DNA of 64,000 nt from assembly GCF_025972045.1 (NCBI RefSeq), contig NZ_JAPDHX010000005.1, positions 124,001 to 188,000 on the forward strand, in the 5' to 3' direction. The position numbers and the translations under genes are program-made. This stretch comes from Micropruina sonneratiae (GTDB taxonomy: Bacteria; Actinomycetota; Actinomycetes; Propionibacteriales; Propionibacteriaceae). Below, in pieces: positions 26,650 through 36,242 of this stretch (the stretch's first letter is position 1; every line of letters begins with the position of its first letter). The notes under the pieces are model-generated. The model was not told the origin of the DNA and ran no database searches. It was given only the letters and a program-made list of their open reading frames with translations.

Positions 26650-28379
26650 TCCGCATCCTGCGCGAGTACCTGCGCCCGTACTACGGCCAGCTCGCCCTGG
26701 TCGTGCTGCTCCAACTGGTCGCCAACGGCGCCGCCCTCTACCTGCCCACGCTGAACGCCCGCATCGTCGACGAGGGCATCGCCACCGGCAACACCGGACT
26801 GATCCTCAGCCTCGGCGCCATCATGCTGGGCGTCACCGTCGTCCAGATGGCCGCCCAGTTCAGCGCCGTCTGGTTCGGCGCCCGCTCGGCCATGGCGTTC
26901 GGTCGCGACCTGCGCGCCGCCATCTTCGACCAGACCCTGAGCTTCTCCGCCCGCGAGGTCGCCCACTTCGGCGCCCCCAGCCTGATCACCCGCACCACCA
27001 ACGACGTCCAGCAGATCCAGCAGCTGGTGATGATGACCGCGTTCATGATCGTCGCCGCCCCGATCATGATGGTCGGCGGGGTGATCATGGCCTTCCGTGA
27101 GGACCCGGGCCTGACCTGGACGATCGCCGTTGCCGTGGCCATCCTGGCCGCGGTCATCGGCTGGATCGTCAGCCAGATGATGCCGTTGTTCGCCACCCAG
27201 CAGACGCGCATCGACACCATCAACCGGGTGCTGCGCGAACAGATCACCGGCCTGCGGGTGATCCGGGCCTTCACCGCCGAACCGCGCGAGACCGAGCGCT
27301 TCGCGGTCGCGAACGCCGAACTCACCGACACCGCCACCAGGGTCGGCCGCCGGATGATGACCCTGTTCCCGACCGTGTTCTTCGTGATGAACGTGTCCAC
27401 CATCGGCGTCACCTGGTTCGGCGCCTTCCGGGTCGCCGAGGGCGCCATGCAGACCGGCCAGCTGTTGGCCTTCATCCAGTACCTCACCACCATCCTGATG
27501 AGCGTGATGATGGCGACGATGATGCTGATGATCGCCCCGCGGGCCGCGGTCAGCGCCGGCCGGATCGCCGAAGTGCTCGACACCCGCTCGTCGGTCGTGC
27601 CGCCGGCCCAGCCGGTCACCGAGGTCGCCGCGCGTGGCCTGGTCGAGCTGCGCGACGTCGAGTTCCGCTACCCGGGCGCGGCCCACCCGGTGCTGCACCA
27701 CATCGACCTGACCGTGCGCCCCGGCGAAACCACCGCCATCATCGGCTCGACCGGCGCGGGCAAGAGCACCCTGGTCAACCTGATCCCACGGCTGTTCGAC
27801 GCCACCGGCGGTCAGGTCCTGGTGGACGGCGTCGACGTCCGCGACCTCGAACCGGACGTGCTCTGGTCGCGGATCGGGCTTGTGCCCCAGCGGCCGTACC
27901 TGTTCACCGGCACGGTGGCGTCCAACCTGCGCTACGGCAAGCCGGACGCCACCGACGACGAACTGTGGGCGGCGTTGACCACCGCCCAGGCCGCCGACTT
28001 CGTCCGGGCCATGCCGGGACAGTTGGACGCCCCGATCAGCCAGGGCGGCACCAACGTGTCCGGCGGCCAGCGGCAGCGGCTCTCGATCGCCCGTGCCCTG
28101 GTCAAGAAGCCCGACATCTACGTCTTCGACGACTCGTTCTCGGCTCTCGACGTCGTGACCGACGCCCGGCTGCGGGCCGCGCTCGACCGCGAGACGTCGC
28201 AGGCCGGCGTCCTGATCGTGGCGCAGCGCGTCTCGACCATCAGGGACGCCGAGACGATCGTCGTCCTGGACGACGGCCGCGTCGAGGGGGTCGGCACCCA
28301 TGAGGACCTGCTGGCCACCTGCCCCACCTACGCCGAGATCGTGGCGTCCCAGTTCAAGGCCGAGGAGGCCGCAGCATGA
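26643..28379 (+). CDS. ABC exporter half-transporter, subunit 1
   Basis: The 578-residue protein fuses a six-helix membrane domain (residues 1-320) to an ATPase domain with Walker A GSTGAGKST, signature NVSGGQRQRLSIARAL and Walker B VFDDSFSALD. The Asp after Walker B stands where catalytic Glu normally is (FDDS), suggesting a degenerate nucleotide site, as in heterodimeric exporters such as BmrCD/TM287-288. It overlaps TetR by 7 bp and the second subunit by 4 bp (ATGA). Confidence 0.93.
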   Translation: MLIRILREYLRPYYGQLALVVLLQLVANGAALYLPTLNARIVDEGIATGNTGLILSLGAIMLGVTVVQMAAQFSAVWFGARSAMAFGRDLRAAIFDQTLSFSAREVAHFGAPSLITRTTNDVQQIQQLVMMTAFMIVAAPIMMVGGVIMAFREDPGLTWTIAVAVAILAAVIGWIVSQMMPLFATQQTRIDTINRVLREQITGLRVIRAFTAEPRETERFAVANAELTDTATRVGRRMMTLFPTVFFVMNVSTIGVTWFGAFRVAEGAMQTGQLLAFIQYLTTILMSVMMATMMLMIAPRAAVSAGRIAEVLDTRSSVVPPAQPVTEVAARGLVELRDVEFRYPGAAHPVLHHIDLTVRPGETTAIIGSTGAGKSTLVNLIPRLFDATGGQVLVDGVDVRDLEPDVLWSRIGLVPQRPYLFTGTVASNLRYGKPDATDDELWAALTTAQAADFVRAMPGQLDAPISQGGTNVSGGQRQRLSIARALVKKPDIYVFDDSFSALDVVTDARLRAALDRETSQAGVLIVAQRVSTIRDAETIVVLDDGRVEGVGTHEDLLATCPTYAEIVASQFKAEEAAA

Positions 28380-30277
28380 GTGACAACCAGCAGAACGCCG
28401 CTGCCGCCGCGACGAAGGCGAACCCGCGCTCCCCCGACGCGAAGCACCAGCAGCGCGGCATGGGCCACGGGCCGATGCAGGGCATGGGCAGCACCGAGAA
28501 GGCGGTCAGCTTCGGTCCGTCGGCCAAGCGGCTGCTGCGGATGATGCGCCCCGAGCGCAACCTGATCGTGTTCGTGGTGGTGATCTCCGCGCTCGCCACC
28601 CTGGGCAACGCGATCGGCCCGGTCATCCTGGCCCGCGGCACCGACCTGATCTTCGACGGCGCCACCGGTGATGGCGGGATCGACTTCGGCGCCCTGGCGT
28701 CGGTCATCCTGGAGGCGCTGGCGGTCTACGTGGTGTCCGGCGTGGTGTTGTGGTTCGCGAGTTTCCTGATCAACGACATCGTGCAGCGCACCGTCTACCG
28801 GATGCGCGAACTGGTCGCAGGCAAGCTGCATCGACTGCCGATCACCTACTTCGACGGCCAACCCCGCGGTGAACTGCTGAGCCGGGTGACCAACGACATC
28901 GACAACATCGCCCAGTCGTTGCAGCAGACCCTGGCGCAGATGCTGAACAACATCTTCACCGTCATCGGCGTGCTGGCACTGATGTTCTGGCTGTCGCCGC
29001 CGCTGGCCCTGGTGGTGCTGCTGTCGGTGCCGCTGACCGCGCTGGTCACGGCGCAGGTGATGAAACGGTCGCAGCGCCGGTTCGCCGACATGTGGCGGTC
29101 CACCGGCGAGCTCAACGCCCACGTCGAGGAGGCGTTCACCGGGCATTCGCTGGTGAAGGTGTTCGGTCGCCAGCGCGAGGTCGCGGCGGTGTTCGCGGCC
29201 CGCAACGGCGAGATGTACGAGTCGTCGTTCAAGGCGCAGTTCATCAGCGGCATCATCATGCCCTCGGTGTTCTTCATCGGGAACCTCAGCTACGTGGCCA
29301 TCGCGGTGCTTGGCGGCATCTGGGTCGCGGCCGGGTCGATGACCCTGGGCGCGGTGCAGGCGTTCATCCAGTACGCCCGGATGTTCACCCAGCCGATCAC
29401 CCAGCTGGCCTCGATGACGAACCTGCTGCAGTCCGGTGTCGCCTCGGCCGAGCGGGTCTTCGAGGTGCTGGACGCCGACGACCAGAGCGCCGATTCCGGA
29501 CAGCACCTGCCCAGGCCGGTGCAGGGACGGGTCGCGTTCGAGCACGTGTCGTTCAGCTACGACCCGGACAAGCCGCTGATCACCGACCTGTCGCTGGTCG
29601 CCGAACCGGGCGCCACGGTGGCCATTGTCGGACCCACCGGGGCGGGCAAGACGACCCTGGTCAACCTGCTGATGCGGTTCTACGACGTGGACGCCGGCCG
29701 GATCACCATCGACGGTGTCGACATCGCGTCGGTGCCGCGGCGCGAGCTGCGCTCCGAGATCGGCATGGTGCTGCAGGACGCCTGGCTGTTCGGCGGCACG
29801 ATCCGCGACAACATCGCCTACGGCCGGCCGGACGCCTCCGACACCGAGATCCGCGCCGCCGCCGAGGCGACCTTCGTGGACCGATTCGTGCATTCACTGC
29901 CCGACGGCTACGACACGGTGATCGACGACGAGGGCAACAACGTGTCGGCCGGTGAGAAGCAGCTGATCACCATCGCCCGGGCGTTCCTGTCCGACCCCGC
30001 GATCCTGGTGCTGGACGAGGCGACCTCATCGGTGGATACCCGCACCGAACTGTTGGTGCAGAACGCGATGAACGCGCTGCGTGGGGGGCGGACCTCGTTC
30101 GTCATCGCCCACCGGCTGTCGACCATCCGCGACGCCGACACCATTCTGGTGATGGAGGACGGCGCGATCGTCGAGCAGGGTTCGCACGACCAGCTCATCG
30201 AGCACGGCGGCGCCTACCAGCGGCTGTACCGGTCGCAGTTCGCGGGCGGCCTGGACGCCGACGACGAGGCCGCCTGA
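28376..30277 (+). CDS. ABC exporter half-transporter, subunit 2
   Basis: The 633-residue partner has a polar, Met/Gln-rich N-terminal extension (about 45 residues, HQQRGMGHGPMQGMG), a six-helix membrane domain and an ATPase domain with GPTGAGKTT, an NVSAGEKQLITIARAF signature (SAGE rather than SGGQ) and Walker B LVLDEATSSVD carrying the catalytic Glu. One canonical and one degenerate site across the pair is the usual heterodimer layout. Substrate is not predictable; TetR control suggests drugs or amphipathic metabolites. Confidence 0.93.
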   Translation: MSDNQQNAAAAATKANPRSPDAKHQQRGMGHGPMQGMGSTEKAVSFGPSAKRLLRMMRPERNLIVFVVVISALATLGNAIGPVILARGTDLIFDGATGDGGIDFGALASVILEALAVYVVSGVVLWFASFLINDIVQRTVYRMRELVAGKLHRLPITYFDGQPRGELLSRVTNDIDNIAQSLQQTLAQMLNNIFTVIGVLALMFWLSPPLALVVLLSVPLTALVTAQVMKRSQRRFADMWRSTGELNAHVEEAFTGHSLVKVFGRQREVAAVFAARNGEMYESSFKAQFISGIIMPSVFFIGNLSYVAIAVLGGIWVAAGSMTLGAVQAFIQYARMFTQPITQLASMTNLLQSGVASAERVFEVLDADDQSADSGQHLPRPVQGRVAFEHVSFSYDPDKPLITDLSLVAEPGATVAIVGPTGAGKTTLVNLLMRFYDVDAGRITIDGVDIASVPRRELRSEIGMVLQDAWLFGGTIRDNIAYGRPDASDTEIRAAAEATFVDRFVHSLPDGYDTVIDDEGNNVSAGEKQLITIARAFLSDPAILVLDEATSSVDTRTELLVQNAMNALRGGRTSFVIAHRLSTIRDADTILVMEDGAIVEQGSHDQLIEHGGAYQRLYRSQFAGGLDADDEAA

Positions 30278-30293
30278 CCGGTACCGTTCCAGG

Positions 30294-31439
30294 GTGATCG
30301 AGGTCGTCGGCGCCGCCATCGTCCGGCACGGCCGGGTGTTGGCGGCCCGCCGCGGCCGCCCTGCGGCCGAGGCGGGCCGGTGGGAGTTTCCGGGCGGCAA
30401 GGTCGACCCCGGCGAGACCGCCGATCGGGCGTTGGCCAGGGAGATCGCCGAGGAACTCTCCTGCCGGATCGAGGTGGTCGAGTGGCTGCCCGAGCTGGGC
30501 CTGGGCGTCGATCGGGGCCGCGAGCTGGAGTTGCGGGTCGCGCTGTGCCGGCTCGTCGAGGGTGAACCGGTCGGCAGCGAGCACGACGCCCTGCGCTGGC
30601 TCGGCCCCGAGGAACTGGCCGACGTCGACTGGCTCGAACCCGACCGGCCGTTCCTGGACTCCCTGGGCCGCCGGCTGCTGGAGGGCGAACGGCTGCCGGG
30701 CGGCAACGTCGGCGGTGCGGTGCGGATCGGGACGACGGTGCGGCGCCCGGTCGGGCCGTGGACGCCGGCGGTGCACGCGGTGCTGCGGCACCTGGCCGAT
30801 CGCGGGCTGGCCGCGGTGCCGCGGGTGCACGGCCTCGACGCCCGCGGGCGCGAGATCCTCGACCACCTGCCCGGTGAGGTGATCGACGTGGACTCCGAGC
30901 AGCTCAGCGCGGCCCGGCTGGCCAACCTGGGCCACTGGCTACGGTCGTTGCACGAGGCCATGGCCGACTTCAAGCACCCGGGGCCGTGGCGGTTCTTCGG
31001 CGTCGAGGCACCCACCCTGATCACCCACAACGACGTCGCGCCGTACAACGTGGCCTTCGACGGCGACGCGGTGGCGGGCGTCTTCGATTGGGACCTGGCC
31101 GGGCCGTCGGGGCCGGTGTGGGATCTGGCCCACACCGCGTGGACCGCGATCCCGCTGTTCCGCCCCATCCCGGACGCTGAGGCCGCTGCCCGGTTGGCGC
31201 TGTTCGCCGGCGGTTACGGCACCGACCCGCTGACCGTGCTGGACGCCGTCCAGCCGCGGGTGCAGCTGGCGATCGACGGCATCCGCGAGGCGGTTCGGCG
31301 CGGCGACGAGGGCATGACCAACCTGGCCGCCAGCGGTGAACCGGAGGCCACCGAACGCCGGCTGGCCGGTTTCCTGGCCCGCCGCGAGGGCATCCGGCGC
31401 GCCGTGTCCGGGACCAGATCCCGGCGTCCGCCGGGATGA
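30294..31439 (+). CDS. Nudix hydrolase - aminoglycoside-phosphotransferase-fold fusion
   Basis: The 381-residue protein has an N-terminal MutT-like Nudix domain (about residues 1-130). The Nudix box is GKVDPGETADRALAREIAEE, starting at Gly35, with Ser56 where the late Gly is usual. The C-terminal domain (about 140-350) has the APH/choline-kinase signature ITHNDVAPYNV (Asp247) and VFDWDLAG. The GTG start is 16 bp after the ABC gene. The final residues, SGTRSRRPPG, and the stop codon are encoded by the REP-like copy B. The two domains could be a nucleotide-sanitising enzyme plus a small-molecule kinase; substrates are unknown. Confidence 0.85.
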   Translation: MIEVVGAAIVRHGRVLAARRGRPAAEAGRWEFPGGKVDPGETADRALAREIAEELSCRIEVVEWLPELGLGVDRGRELELRVALCRLVEGEPVGSEHDALRWLGPEELADVDWLEPDRPFLDSLGRRLLEGERLPGGNVGGAVRIGTTVRRPVGPWTPAVHAVLRHLADRGLAAVPRVHGLDARGREILDHLPGEVIDVDSEQLSAARLANLGHWLRSLHEAMADFKHPGPWRFFGVEAPTLITHNDVAPYNVAFDGDAVAGVFDWDLAGPSGPVWDLAHTAWTAIPLFRPIPDAEAAARLALFAGGYGTDPLTVLDAVQPRVQLAIDGIREAVRRGDEGMTNLAASGEPEATERRLAGFLARREGIRRAVSGTRSRRPPG

Positions 31440-31440
31440 C
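31416..31440 (-). repeat. REP-like palindrome, copy B, overlapping a stop codon
   Basis: Exact reverse complement of copy A (22316-22340) over all 25 bases. It supplies the last codons and TGA of the Nudix-APH gene. Looser GTCATTCC/GTCATCC modules follow at 31452, 31477 and 31501, suggesting a decayed cluster. Confidence 0.85.
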
Positions 31441-31546
31441 GAAACACCTGTCATTCCGGTGTTGACCCGCCGACTGTCATCCGGGGCTGACCGTCGACCG
31501 TCATTCCGAGGCGCGACCCGGATCTGGGGTAAGAAGGAGCGGCCCC

Positions 31547-32530
31547 TCAGGCGGTCGGGGCCACCAGTTCCAGACTGCGCACCGACGCCCGCCGTTCGGA
31601 CGCCGAACTGACCAGGATGAGTTCGTCGGCGTCGGCGTGGGCGGCGAACCGGCGCAGCCACCCATGTACCTGTTCGCCGGTGCCGACGCCGGTGTAGCGC
31701 AGCATGTGGTCGACCTGGGCGCCGCCCGGCCCTTCGAGCAGCAGCTCGACGTCGTCGTCGGACAGTTCCCGGCCGCGGGCCAGGAAACGTCGGACGCGTT
31801 CCCGCCGGGTCGCCTGGAACAACTGCTGCGCCTCCGGCTCGTCGTCGGCCGCGATCACCCCGGCACCGGCGATAACGTACGGCTCGGCGAGCTGCGCCGA
31901 GGGCCGGAAGTCGCGCCGGTAGGTGGCGACGGCCGCCTCGAGGGCGTCCGGGGCGAAGTGCGAGGCGAACGCGTACGGCAGGCCCAGTGCCGCGGCCAAC
32001 TGGGCGCCGAACAGCGACGAGCCGAGAATGTACAGCGGCACGTTGGTGCCCTTGCCGGGGGTCGCCGACACCCCGGGGATCACCGATTCGGTGAGGAAGC
32101 CCTGCAGTTCCTGGACGTCGGCGGGGAAGGTGTCGGCGGCGTTCGGGTCGCGACGCAGCGCCCGCACCGTCACCTGATCGGTGCCGGGTGCGCGGCCCAG
32201 GCCGAGGTCGATCCGGCCCGGGTGCAGCTCGGCCAGCGTCCCGAACTGCTCGGCGATCACCAGCGGCGCGTGGTTGGGCAGCATCACCCCGCCGGCGCCG
32301 AGCCGGATCGTCGAGGTGTGCGACGCCACGTGCCCGATCAGCACCGCCGTCGCCGACGACGCGATGCTCGGCATGTTGTGGTGCTCGGCGTACCAGATCC
32401 GGCGGTATCCCCAGCCTTCCGCGCGCTGCGCCAGCGACACGGTCGCCGCCAGCCCGTCCGCGACGGATTCACCGGGCAGCACCTGGGCCAGGTCGAGGAT
32501 GGACAGCGGCACGTCACGTTCGTCGGTCAC
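31547..32530 (-). CDS. Luciferase-like (LLM) flavin-dependent monooxygenase family protein
   Basis: The protein of about 327 residues has the bacterial-luciferase TIM-barrel signatures of the MsnO8/YhbW subgroup: [10 protein letters not shown] at the start, [39 protein letters not shown] and [12 protein letters not shown]. Such enzymes use FMNH2 from a separate reductase; the substrate is unknown. GTG at 32530 is chosen because family members begin just before PLSxLDL. ATG at 32563 and GTG at 32587 are alternatives, and none has a well-spaced ribosome site. It converges on the Nudix-APH gene. Confidence 0.88.
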   Translation of the reverse strand: MTDERDVPLSILDLAQVLPGESVADGLAATVSLAQRAEGWGYRRIWYAEHHNMPSIASSATAVLIGHVASHTSTIRLGAGGVMLPNHAPLVIAEQFGTLAELHPGRIDLGLGRAPGTDQVTVRALRRDPNAADTFPADVQELQGFLTESVIPGVSATPGKGTNVPLYILGSSLFGAQLAAALGLPYAFASHFAPDALEAAVATYRRDFRPSAQLAEPYVIAGAGVIAADDEPEAQQLFQATRRERVRRFLARGRELSDDDVELLLEGPGGAQVDHMLRYTGVGTGEQVHGWLRRFAAHADADELILVSSASERRASVRSLELVAPTA

Positions 32531-32685
32531 GTCCTTGCTCAACCGCCACGGGACGGCTGCCATTCCCCCCAATGACCTGCGCACCACCGCTCGACCTGGA
32601 GCGCGCTCACCGACTTCCCGTTACGGTCGTCGATCACCTGCCGAAGGCCCGTGACCGCGGGGCGGGCAATCCCTAGGGTTGGGCC

Positions 32686-33444
32686 ATGCCGTCCATCGAC
32701 CTCAACGCCGACCTGGGCGAGTCCTTCGGCTCCTGGCGGCTGGGCGACGACGAGGCCATGCTCGAGCTCGTCACCAGCGCCAACGTGGCCTGCGGCTTCC
32801 ACGCCGGCGACCCGCTCACCCTGCAGCGCACCTGCGCGCTCGCCGCAGCCCGCGGCGTCCGGGTCGGGGCGCAGGTGTCCTACCGCGACCTGGCCGGATT
32901 CGGACGCCGCTTCCTCGACTGCTCCGTCGACGAGTTGCGCGCCGACGTTCTCTACCAGATCGGGGCGCTGCAGGCGATGTGCCTGGCGGCCGGGACGTCG
33001 GTGGCCTACGTCAAGCCGCACGGCGCCCTGTACAACACGGTGGTGCACCACGAGCAGCACGCTCGGGCGGTCGTGGCCGCGGTCACCGACTTCGACCCGG
33101 GCCTGCCGATCCTCGGACTGCCCGGCGCCGTGGTGCTCGGGGTGGCCGCCGAGGCGGGGCTGCGCACGGTCACCGAGGCGTTCGTCGACCGCGGCTACAC
33201 CCCGCAGGGCACGCTGGTGAAGCGCGGGACGCCGGGCGACCTGATCCACGACGCCGAGGTGGCCGCTACCCGGGTGCTGCGGATGGTGACCGACGGCGTG
33301 GTCACCGCCATCGACGGTAGTGAGGTGCCGATGCGGGCCGAGTCGCTGTGCACCCACGGCGATTCGCCGGGTGCGGTGGCGATGGCGGCCCGGGTGCGCG
33401 AGGTGTTGCTCGGCGCCGGCGTCGAGCTGCGGGCGTTCAGCTGA
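32686..33444 (+). CDS. pxpA: 5-oxoprolinase subunit A (LamB/YcsF family)
   Basis: The 252-residue protein carries the LamB/YcsF motifs [22 protein letters not shown] and [10 protein letters not shown]. PxpA with PxpB and PxpC forms the ATP-dependent prokaryotic 5-oxoprolinase, which opens 5-oxoproline (pyroglutamate) to glutamate. Its stop overlaps the next gene's start (TGATG), so production is coupled to PxpBC. Confidence 0.95.
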   Translation: MPSIDLNADLGESFGSWRLGDDEAMLELVTSANVACGFHAGDPLTLQRTCALAAARGVRVGAQVSYRDLAGFGRRFLDCSVDELRADVLYQIGALQAMCLAAGTSVAYVKPHGALYNTVVHHEQHARAVVAAVTDFDPGLPILGLPGAVVLGVAAEAGLRTVTEAFVDRGYTPQGTLVKRGTPGDLIHDAEVAATRVLRMVTDGVVTAIDGSEVPMRAESLCTHGDSPGAVAMAARVREVLLGAGVELRAFS

Positions 33445-35051
33445 TGGAGGGCAGGCTGCTGCCCTGCGGCGAGGCCGCGGTGCTGGTCGAGCTCGACTCC
33501 CTGGACGCCGTGCTCACGCTGCAGTCGGCGCTCGCCGAGGCGTCCGACGAGCCGGGGTGGTCGGCCGTGATCGACGTCGTGCCGGCGGCGACGACGGTGC
33601 TGGTCGGCGTCGACGACCCGGCGGCGCTGACGGCTCTGCGTGAGCGGTTGACGCAGCTGCTGACCCGGCTCGACGTCGCACTCGTCGGCGAGACCGGTGG
33701 CGAGCTGGTCGAGATCGACGTCGTCTACGACGGCGAGGACCTCGACGAGGTGGCCCGGCTGACCGGGCTCTCGGCCCGCGAGGTGATCGAGGCGCACACC
33801 GGCTCCGATTGGACGGTCGCCTTCGGCGGCTTCGCACCCGGCTTCAGCTATCTCGTCGGCGGCGACCCTCGGCTCGAGGTGCCCCGCCGTGCGGAGCCGC
33901 GCACCAGCGTCCCGGCCGGCTCGGTCGGCCTCGCGGGCAGCTTCAGCGGCATCTACCCGCGCTCGTCCCCCGGCGGCTGGCAGTTGATCGGGCGCACCGA
34001 CGCGGTCCTGTTCGACGTCGACCGTGATCCGCCGGCCCTGCTGCGGCCCGGACGCCGGGTGCGGTTCCGGGCGGTCGACGCCGGGGTGGCGGAAGGCGTG
34101 GCCTGTAAGGGGGACGGTTCCATCACAGGCCAGACCCCCACAACCGCCGTGGCCCAAAAAGGAACCGTCCCCATTTCAGGCCGGGAAGCCCTCACCGTCA
34201 CCGCGACCGGGCCGCTGGTGATCGTCGTGGACGCCGGACGCCCGGGCCTGGCGTCCACGGGAGTGAGCCGGTCGGGGGCCGCCGACCGGGGCGCCTACGC
34301 ACTGGCGAACCGGCTGGTCGGCAATCCCGCCGGCACCCCCGCCCTCGAGGTCGTCTTCGGCGGGTTGGGCGTCCGTGCGGACAGCACCTGCCTCGTCGCC
34401 GTCACCGGTGCCGACTGCGCCCCGCTGATCGACGGGCGTCCCGCCACCCACAACGGGCCGGTGTACCTGCGCGAGGGCCAGGAGCTCACCCTGTCGACCC
34501 CCGCCGCTGGGCTGCGCAGCTACGTGGCCGTCGCGGGCGGGCTGGACGTCGGCGCCACCCTGGGCTCGGCGTCCACCGACACCCTCTCCGGGCTGGGTCC
34601 GGCGAAGCTCCGCCCCGGCGACCGGATCGGCCTGCACAGCCCGCGGGCGCCGCGGTTCGCCGACGTCGACCTCGTCCCGGCCGGCCCGCTCGCCGGCGCC
34701 GTCCTCACCCTCGACGTGCTGCCCGGCCCGCGCACCGGCTGGCTCGCCGACCCCGACGCGCTGACCCGCACCACCTGGAAGGTGGCGGCGCAGAGCGACC
34801 GGGTCGGCGTCCGGCTCGAGGGCGACCCGCTGGCCCGGCACGCCGACGTCGCCGAGCGCGAACTGCCCTCGGAACCGATGGTCCGCGGCTCGATCCAGGT
34901 GCCGCCGGACGGGCGTCCGGTGATCTTCGGGGCCGACCATCCGGTGACTGGCGGCTACCCAGTGGTCGGGGTGCTGACCGAGGCCGCCAGCGACGCCCTG
35001 GCGCAGGCCCGGCCCGGCCAGCAGATCGTGCTTCGCCCGGCCGGCCGCTGA
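33444..35051 (+). CDS. 5-oxoprolinase subunits B and C fused (KipI-KipA type), with REP-derived linker
   Basis: The 535-residue protein joins a PxpB/KipI-like domain (residues 1-215, with [14 protein letters not shown] and PAGSVGLAG) to a PxpC/KipA-like domain (about 247-535, with [19 protein letters not shown]). Both are needed with PxpA for ATP-dependent cleavage of 5-oxoproline. Fusions of B and C are known as urea-amidolyase-like proteins. The linker between domains (codons from about 34100 to 34182) is made by two inverted copies of the 32-bp REP-like element, translated without a stop as [20 protein letters not shown] and following residues. This appears tolerated because it falls at a domain boundary. 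Confidence 0.93.
   Translation: MEGRLLPCGEAAVLVELDSLDAVLTLQSALAEASDEPGWSAVIDVVPAATTVLVGVDDPAALTALRERLTQLLTRLDVALVGETGGELVEIDVVYDGEDLDEVARLTGLSAREVIEAHTGSDWTVAFGGFAPGFSYLVGGDPRLEVPRRAEPRTSVPAGSVGLAGSFSGIYPRSSPGGWQLIGRTDAVLFDVDRDPPALLRPGRRVRFRAVDAGVAEGVACKGDGSITGQTPTTAVAQKGTVPISGREALTVTATGPLVIVVDAGRPGLASTGVSRSGAADRGAYALANRLVGNPAGTPALEVVFGGLGVRADSTCLVAVTGADCAPLIDGRPATHNGPVYLREGQELTLSTPAAGLRSYVAVAGGLDVGATLGSASTDTLSGLGPAKLRPGDRIGLHSPRAPRFADVDLVPAGPLAGAVLTLDVLPGPRTGWLADPDALTRTTWKVAAQSDRVGVRLEGDPLARHADVAERELPSEPMVRGSIQVPPDGRPVIFGADHPVTGGYPVVGVLTEAASDALAQARPGQQIVLRPAGR
34100..34182. repeat. Inverted pair of 32-bp REP-like elements (R4, R5) inside pxpBC
   Basis: R4 (34100-34131) has arms GGCCTGT/ACAGGCC and centre GGGGACGGTTCC. 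R5 (34151-34182) is in opposite orientation with GGAACCGTCCCC and the arm TTTCAGGCC. A 19-bp spacer separates them. The whole stretch stays in frame within the coding sequence. Confidence 0.9.
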
Positions 35052-35083
35052 CCCGCCGCGTCACCGCTGCCCGGCGCGGCCGC

Positions 35084-36211
35084 TCAGCCCTGGTAGGTGA
35101 CGGTGTCCCAGACGCCGAGCAGGTACTGGATGCCCAGCGCCCGGTCGTAGAGGCCGTAGCCCGGGCGCGGCTTGTTGGTGGTGTTCTCGTTCCACAGGTG
35201 CCGGCCGTGGTCGGGCCGGATGTAGCCGGCGTAGCCGGCCTCGGCGTAGGCCTTCATCACGCCCACGGTGTCGACGTCGCCCTCGCACGCGCGGTGACCG
35301 ACCTCGGTGAAGTCGCCGTTGGGGAAGTGCTTGACGTTGCGGACGTGGCTGAAGTGGATGCGGTCCAGGTAGGTCCGCACCGCCTCGACGGCGCGGGGCG
35401 CCTGCGTGGCGTTGGCTGAGAACGACCCCAGGCACAGGGTGAGCCCGTTGTAGGGGCTGTCGTTGAGCGACAGCACGGTGCCGAGATCCTCCATGGTGGA
35501 GACCACCCGCGGCCAGCCGAACAGGTCGAACGGCGGGTCGTCGGGGTGCACGCCCAGCTTCACGTCGTACTCCTCGCAGGTGGGGATGACGGCGTCCAGG
35601 AAGTACTTGTAGGTGCGGTACATGTCGGCGTGGGTGACGCCCTCGTAGGCGGCGTTGAGTTCGCTGAAGCTGGCCAGCCGCTCCGGCTCCCAGCCGGGCA
35701 GGGTCAGCCCGCCCGAGTTGGCCTCCATGTCGGCGATCAGCTTCTCGGGGGTCAGCTGGTCGACCACCGCCTTCTCGAAGTAGAGCGCTGTCGAGCCGTC
35801 CGGCTGCGGGTGCCACAGGTCGGTGCGCAGCCAGTCGAAGACCGGCATGAAGTTGTAGCAGATCACCTTCACCCCGACCCGGCCGAGCCGTTCGATGGTG
35901 GTGATGTAGTTGGCGATCGCCTCGTCGCGGCTCACCCCCAGCACCGTGCGGCCGAGCTTGATCGACTCGTGCACGTTCACCGACTCGACCACCTCGGCGT
36001 CCAGCCGCTTGGTCACGCCGCGTGCGGCCGCCTCGTCGGAGATGCCGGCGATCCGGGCCACTTCGGCCTCGAGCTCGTCGACCTCCCAGACCTCGCCGGC
36101 CTGCTTGTGGTGCAGGCTCCACACCACCGTCTCGACCCCCGGAATCTGCCGGATGTCGTCGAGCGAGACGGTGTCGTTGCCTTCGCCGTACCAGCGGAAG
36201 CCGATCTTCAT
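35084..36211 (-). CDS. uxuA: D-mannonate dehydratase
   Basis: The 375-residue TIM-barrel enzyme dehydrates D-mannonate to 2-keto-3-deoxygluconate in glucuronate breakdown. UxuA hallmarks are visible: MKIGFRWYGEGN, VICYNFMPVFDWLRTDL, GVHPDDPPFDLFGWPR, the CLGSFSA loop, and the HFSHVRNV and IRPDHGR metal/substrate motifs. ATG at 36211 is chosen because GAAGGAG lies eight bases upstream; a GTG three codons earlier is inside that site. It follows the LacI-type gene by 31 bp on the same strand. Confidence 0.95.
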   Translation of the reverse strand: MKIGFRWYGEGNDTVSLDDIRQIPGVETVVWSLHHKQAGEVWEVDELEAEVARIAGISDEAAARGVTKRLDAEVVESVNVHESIKLGRTVLGVSRDEAIANYITTIERLGRVGVKVICYNFMPVFDWLRTDLWHPQPDGSTALYFEKAVVDQLTPEKLIADMEANSGGLTLPGWEPERLASFSELNAAYEGVTHADMYRTYKYFLDAVIPTCEEYDVKLGVHPDDPPFDLFGWPRVVSTMEDLGTVLSLNDSPYNGLTLCLGSFSANATQAPRAVEAVRTYLDRIHFSHVRNVKHFPNGDFTEVGHRACEGDVDTVGVMKAYAEAGYAGYIRPDHGRHLWNENTTNKPRPGYGLYDRALGIQYLLGVWDTVTYQG

Positions 36212-36242
36212 TGCGTGCACTCCTTCGTTGGGGTTGCGGGGG

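Noticed and set aside
36212-36242. Riboswitch or attenuator between the LacI-type gene and uxuA
   Set aside because: The gap is only 31 bp and contains the uxuA ribosome site; there is no room for a structured leader.
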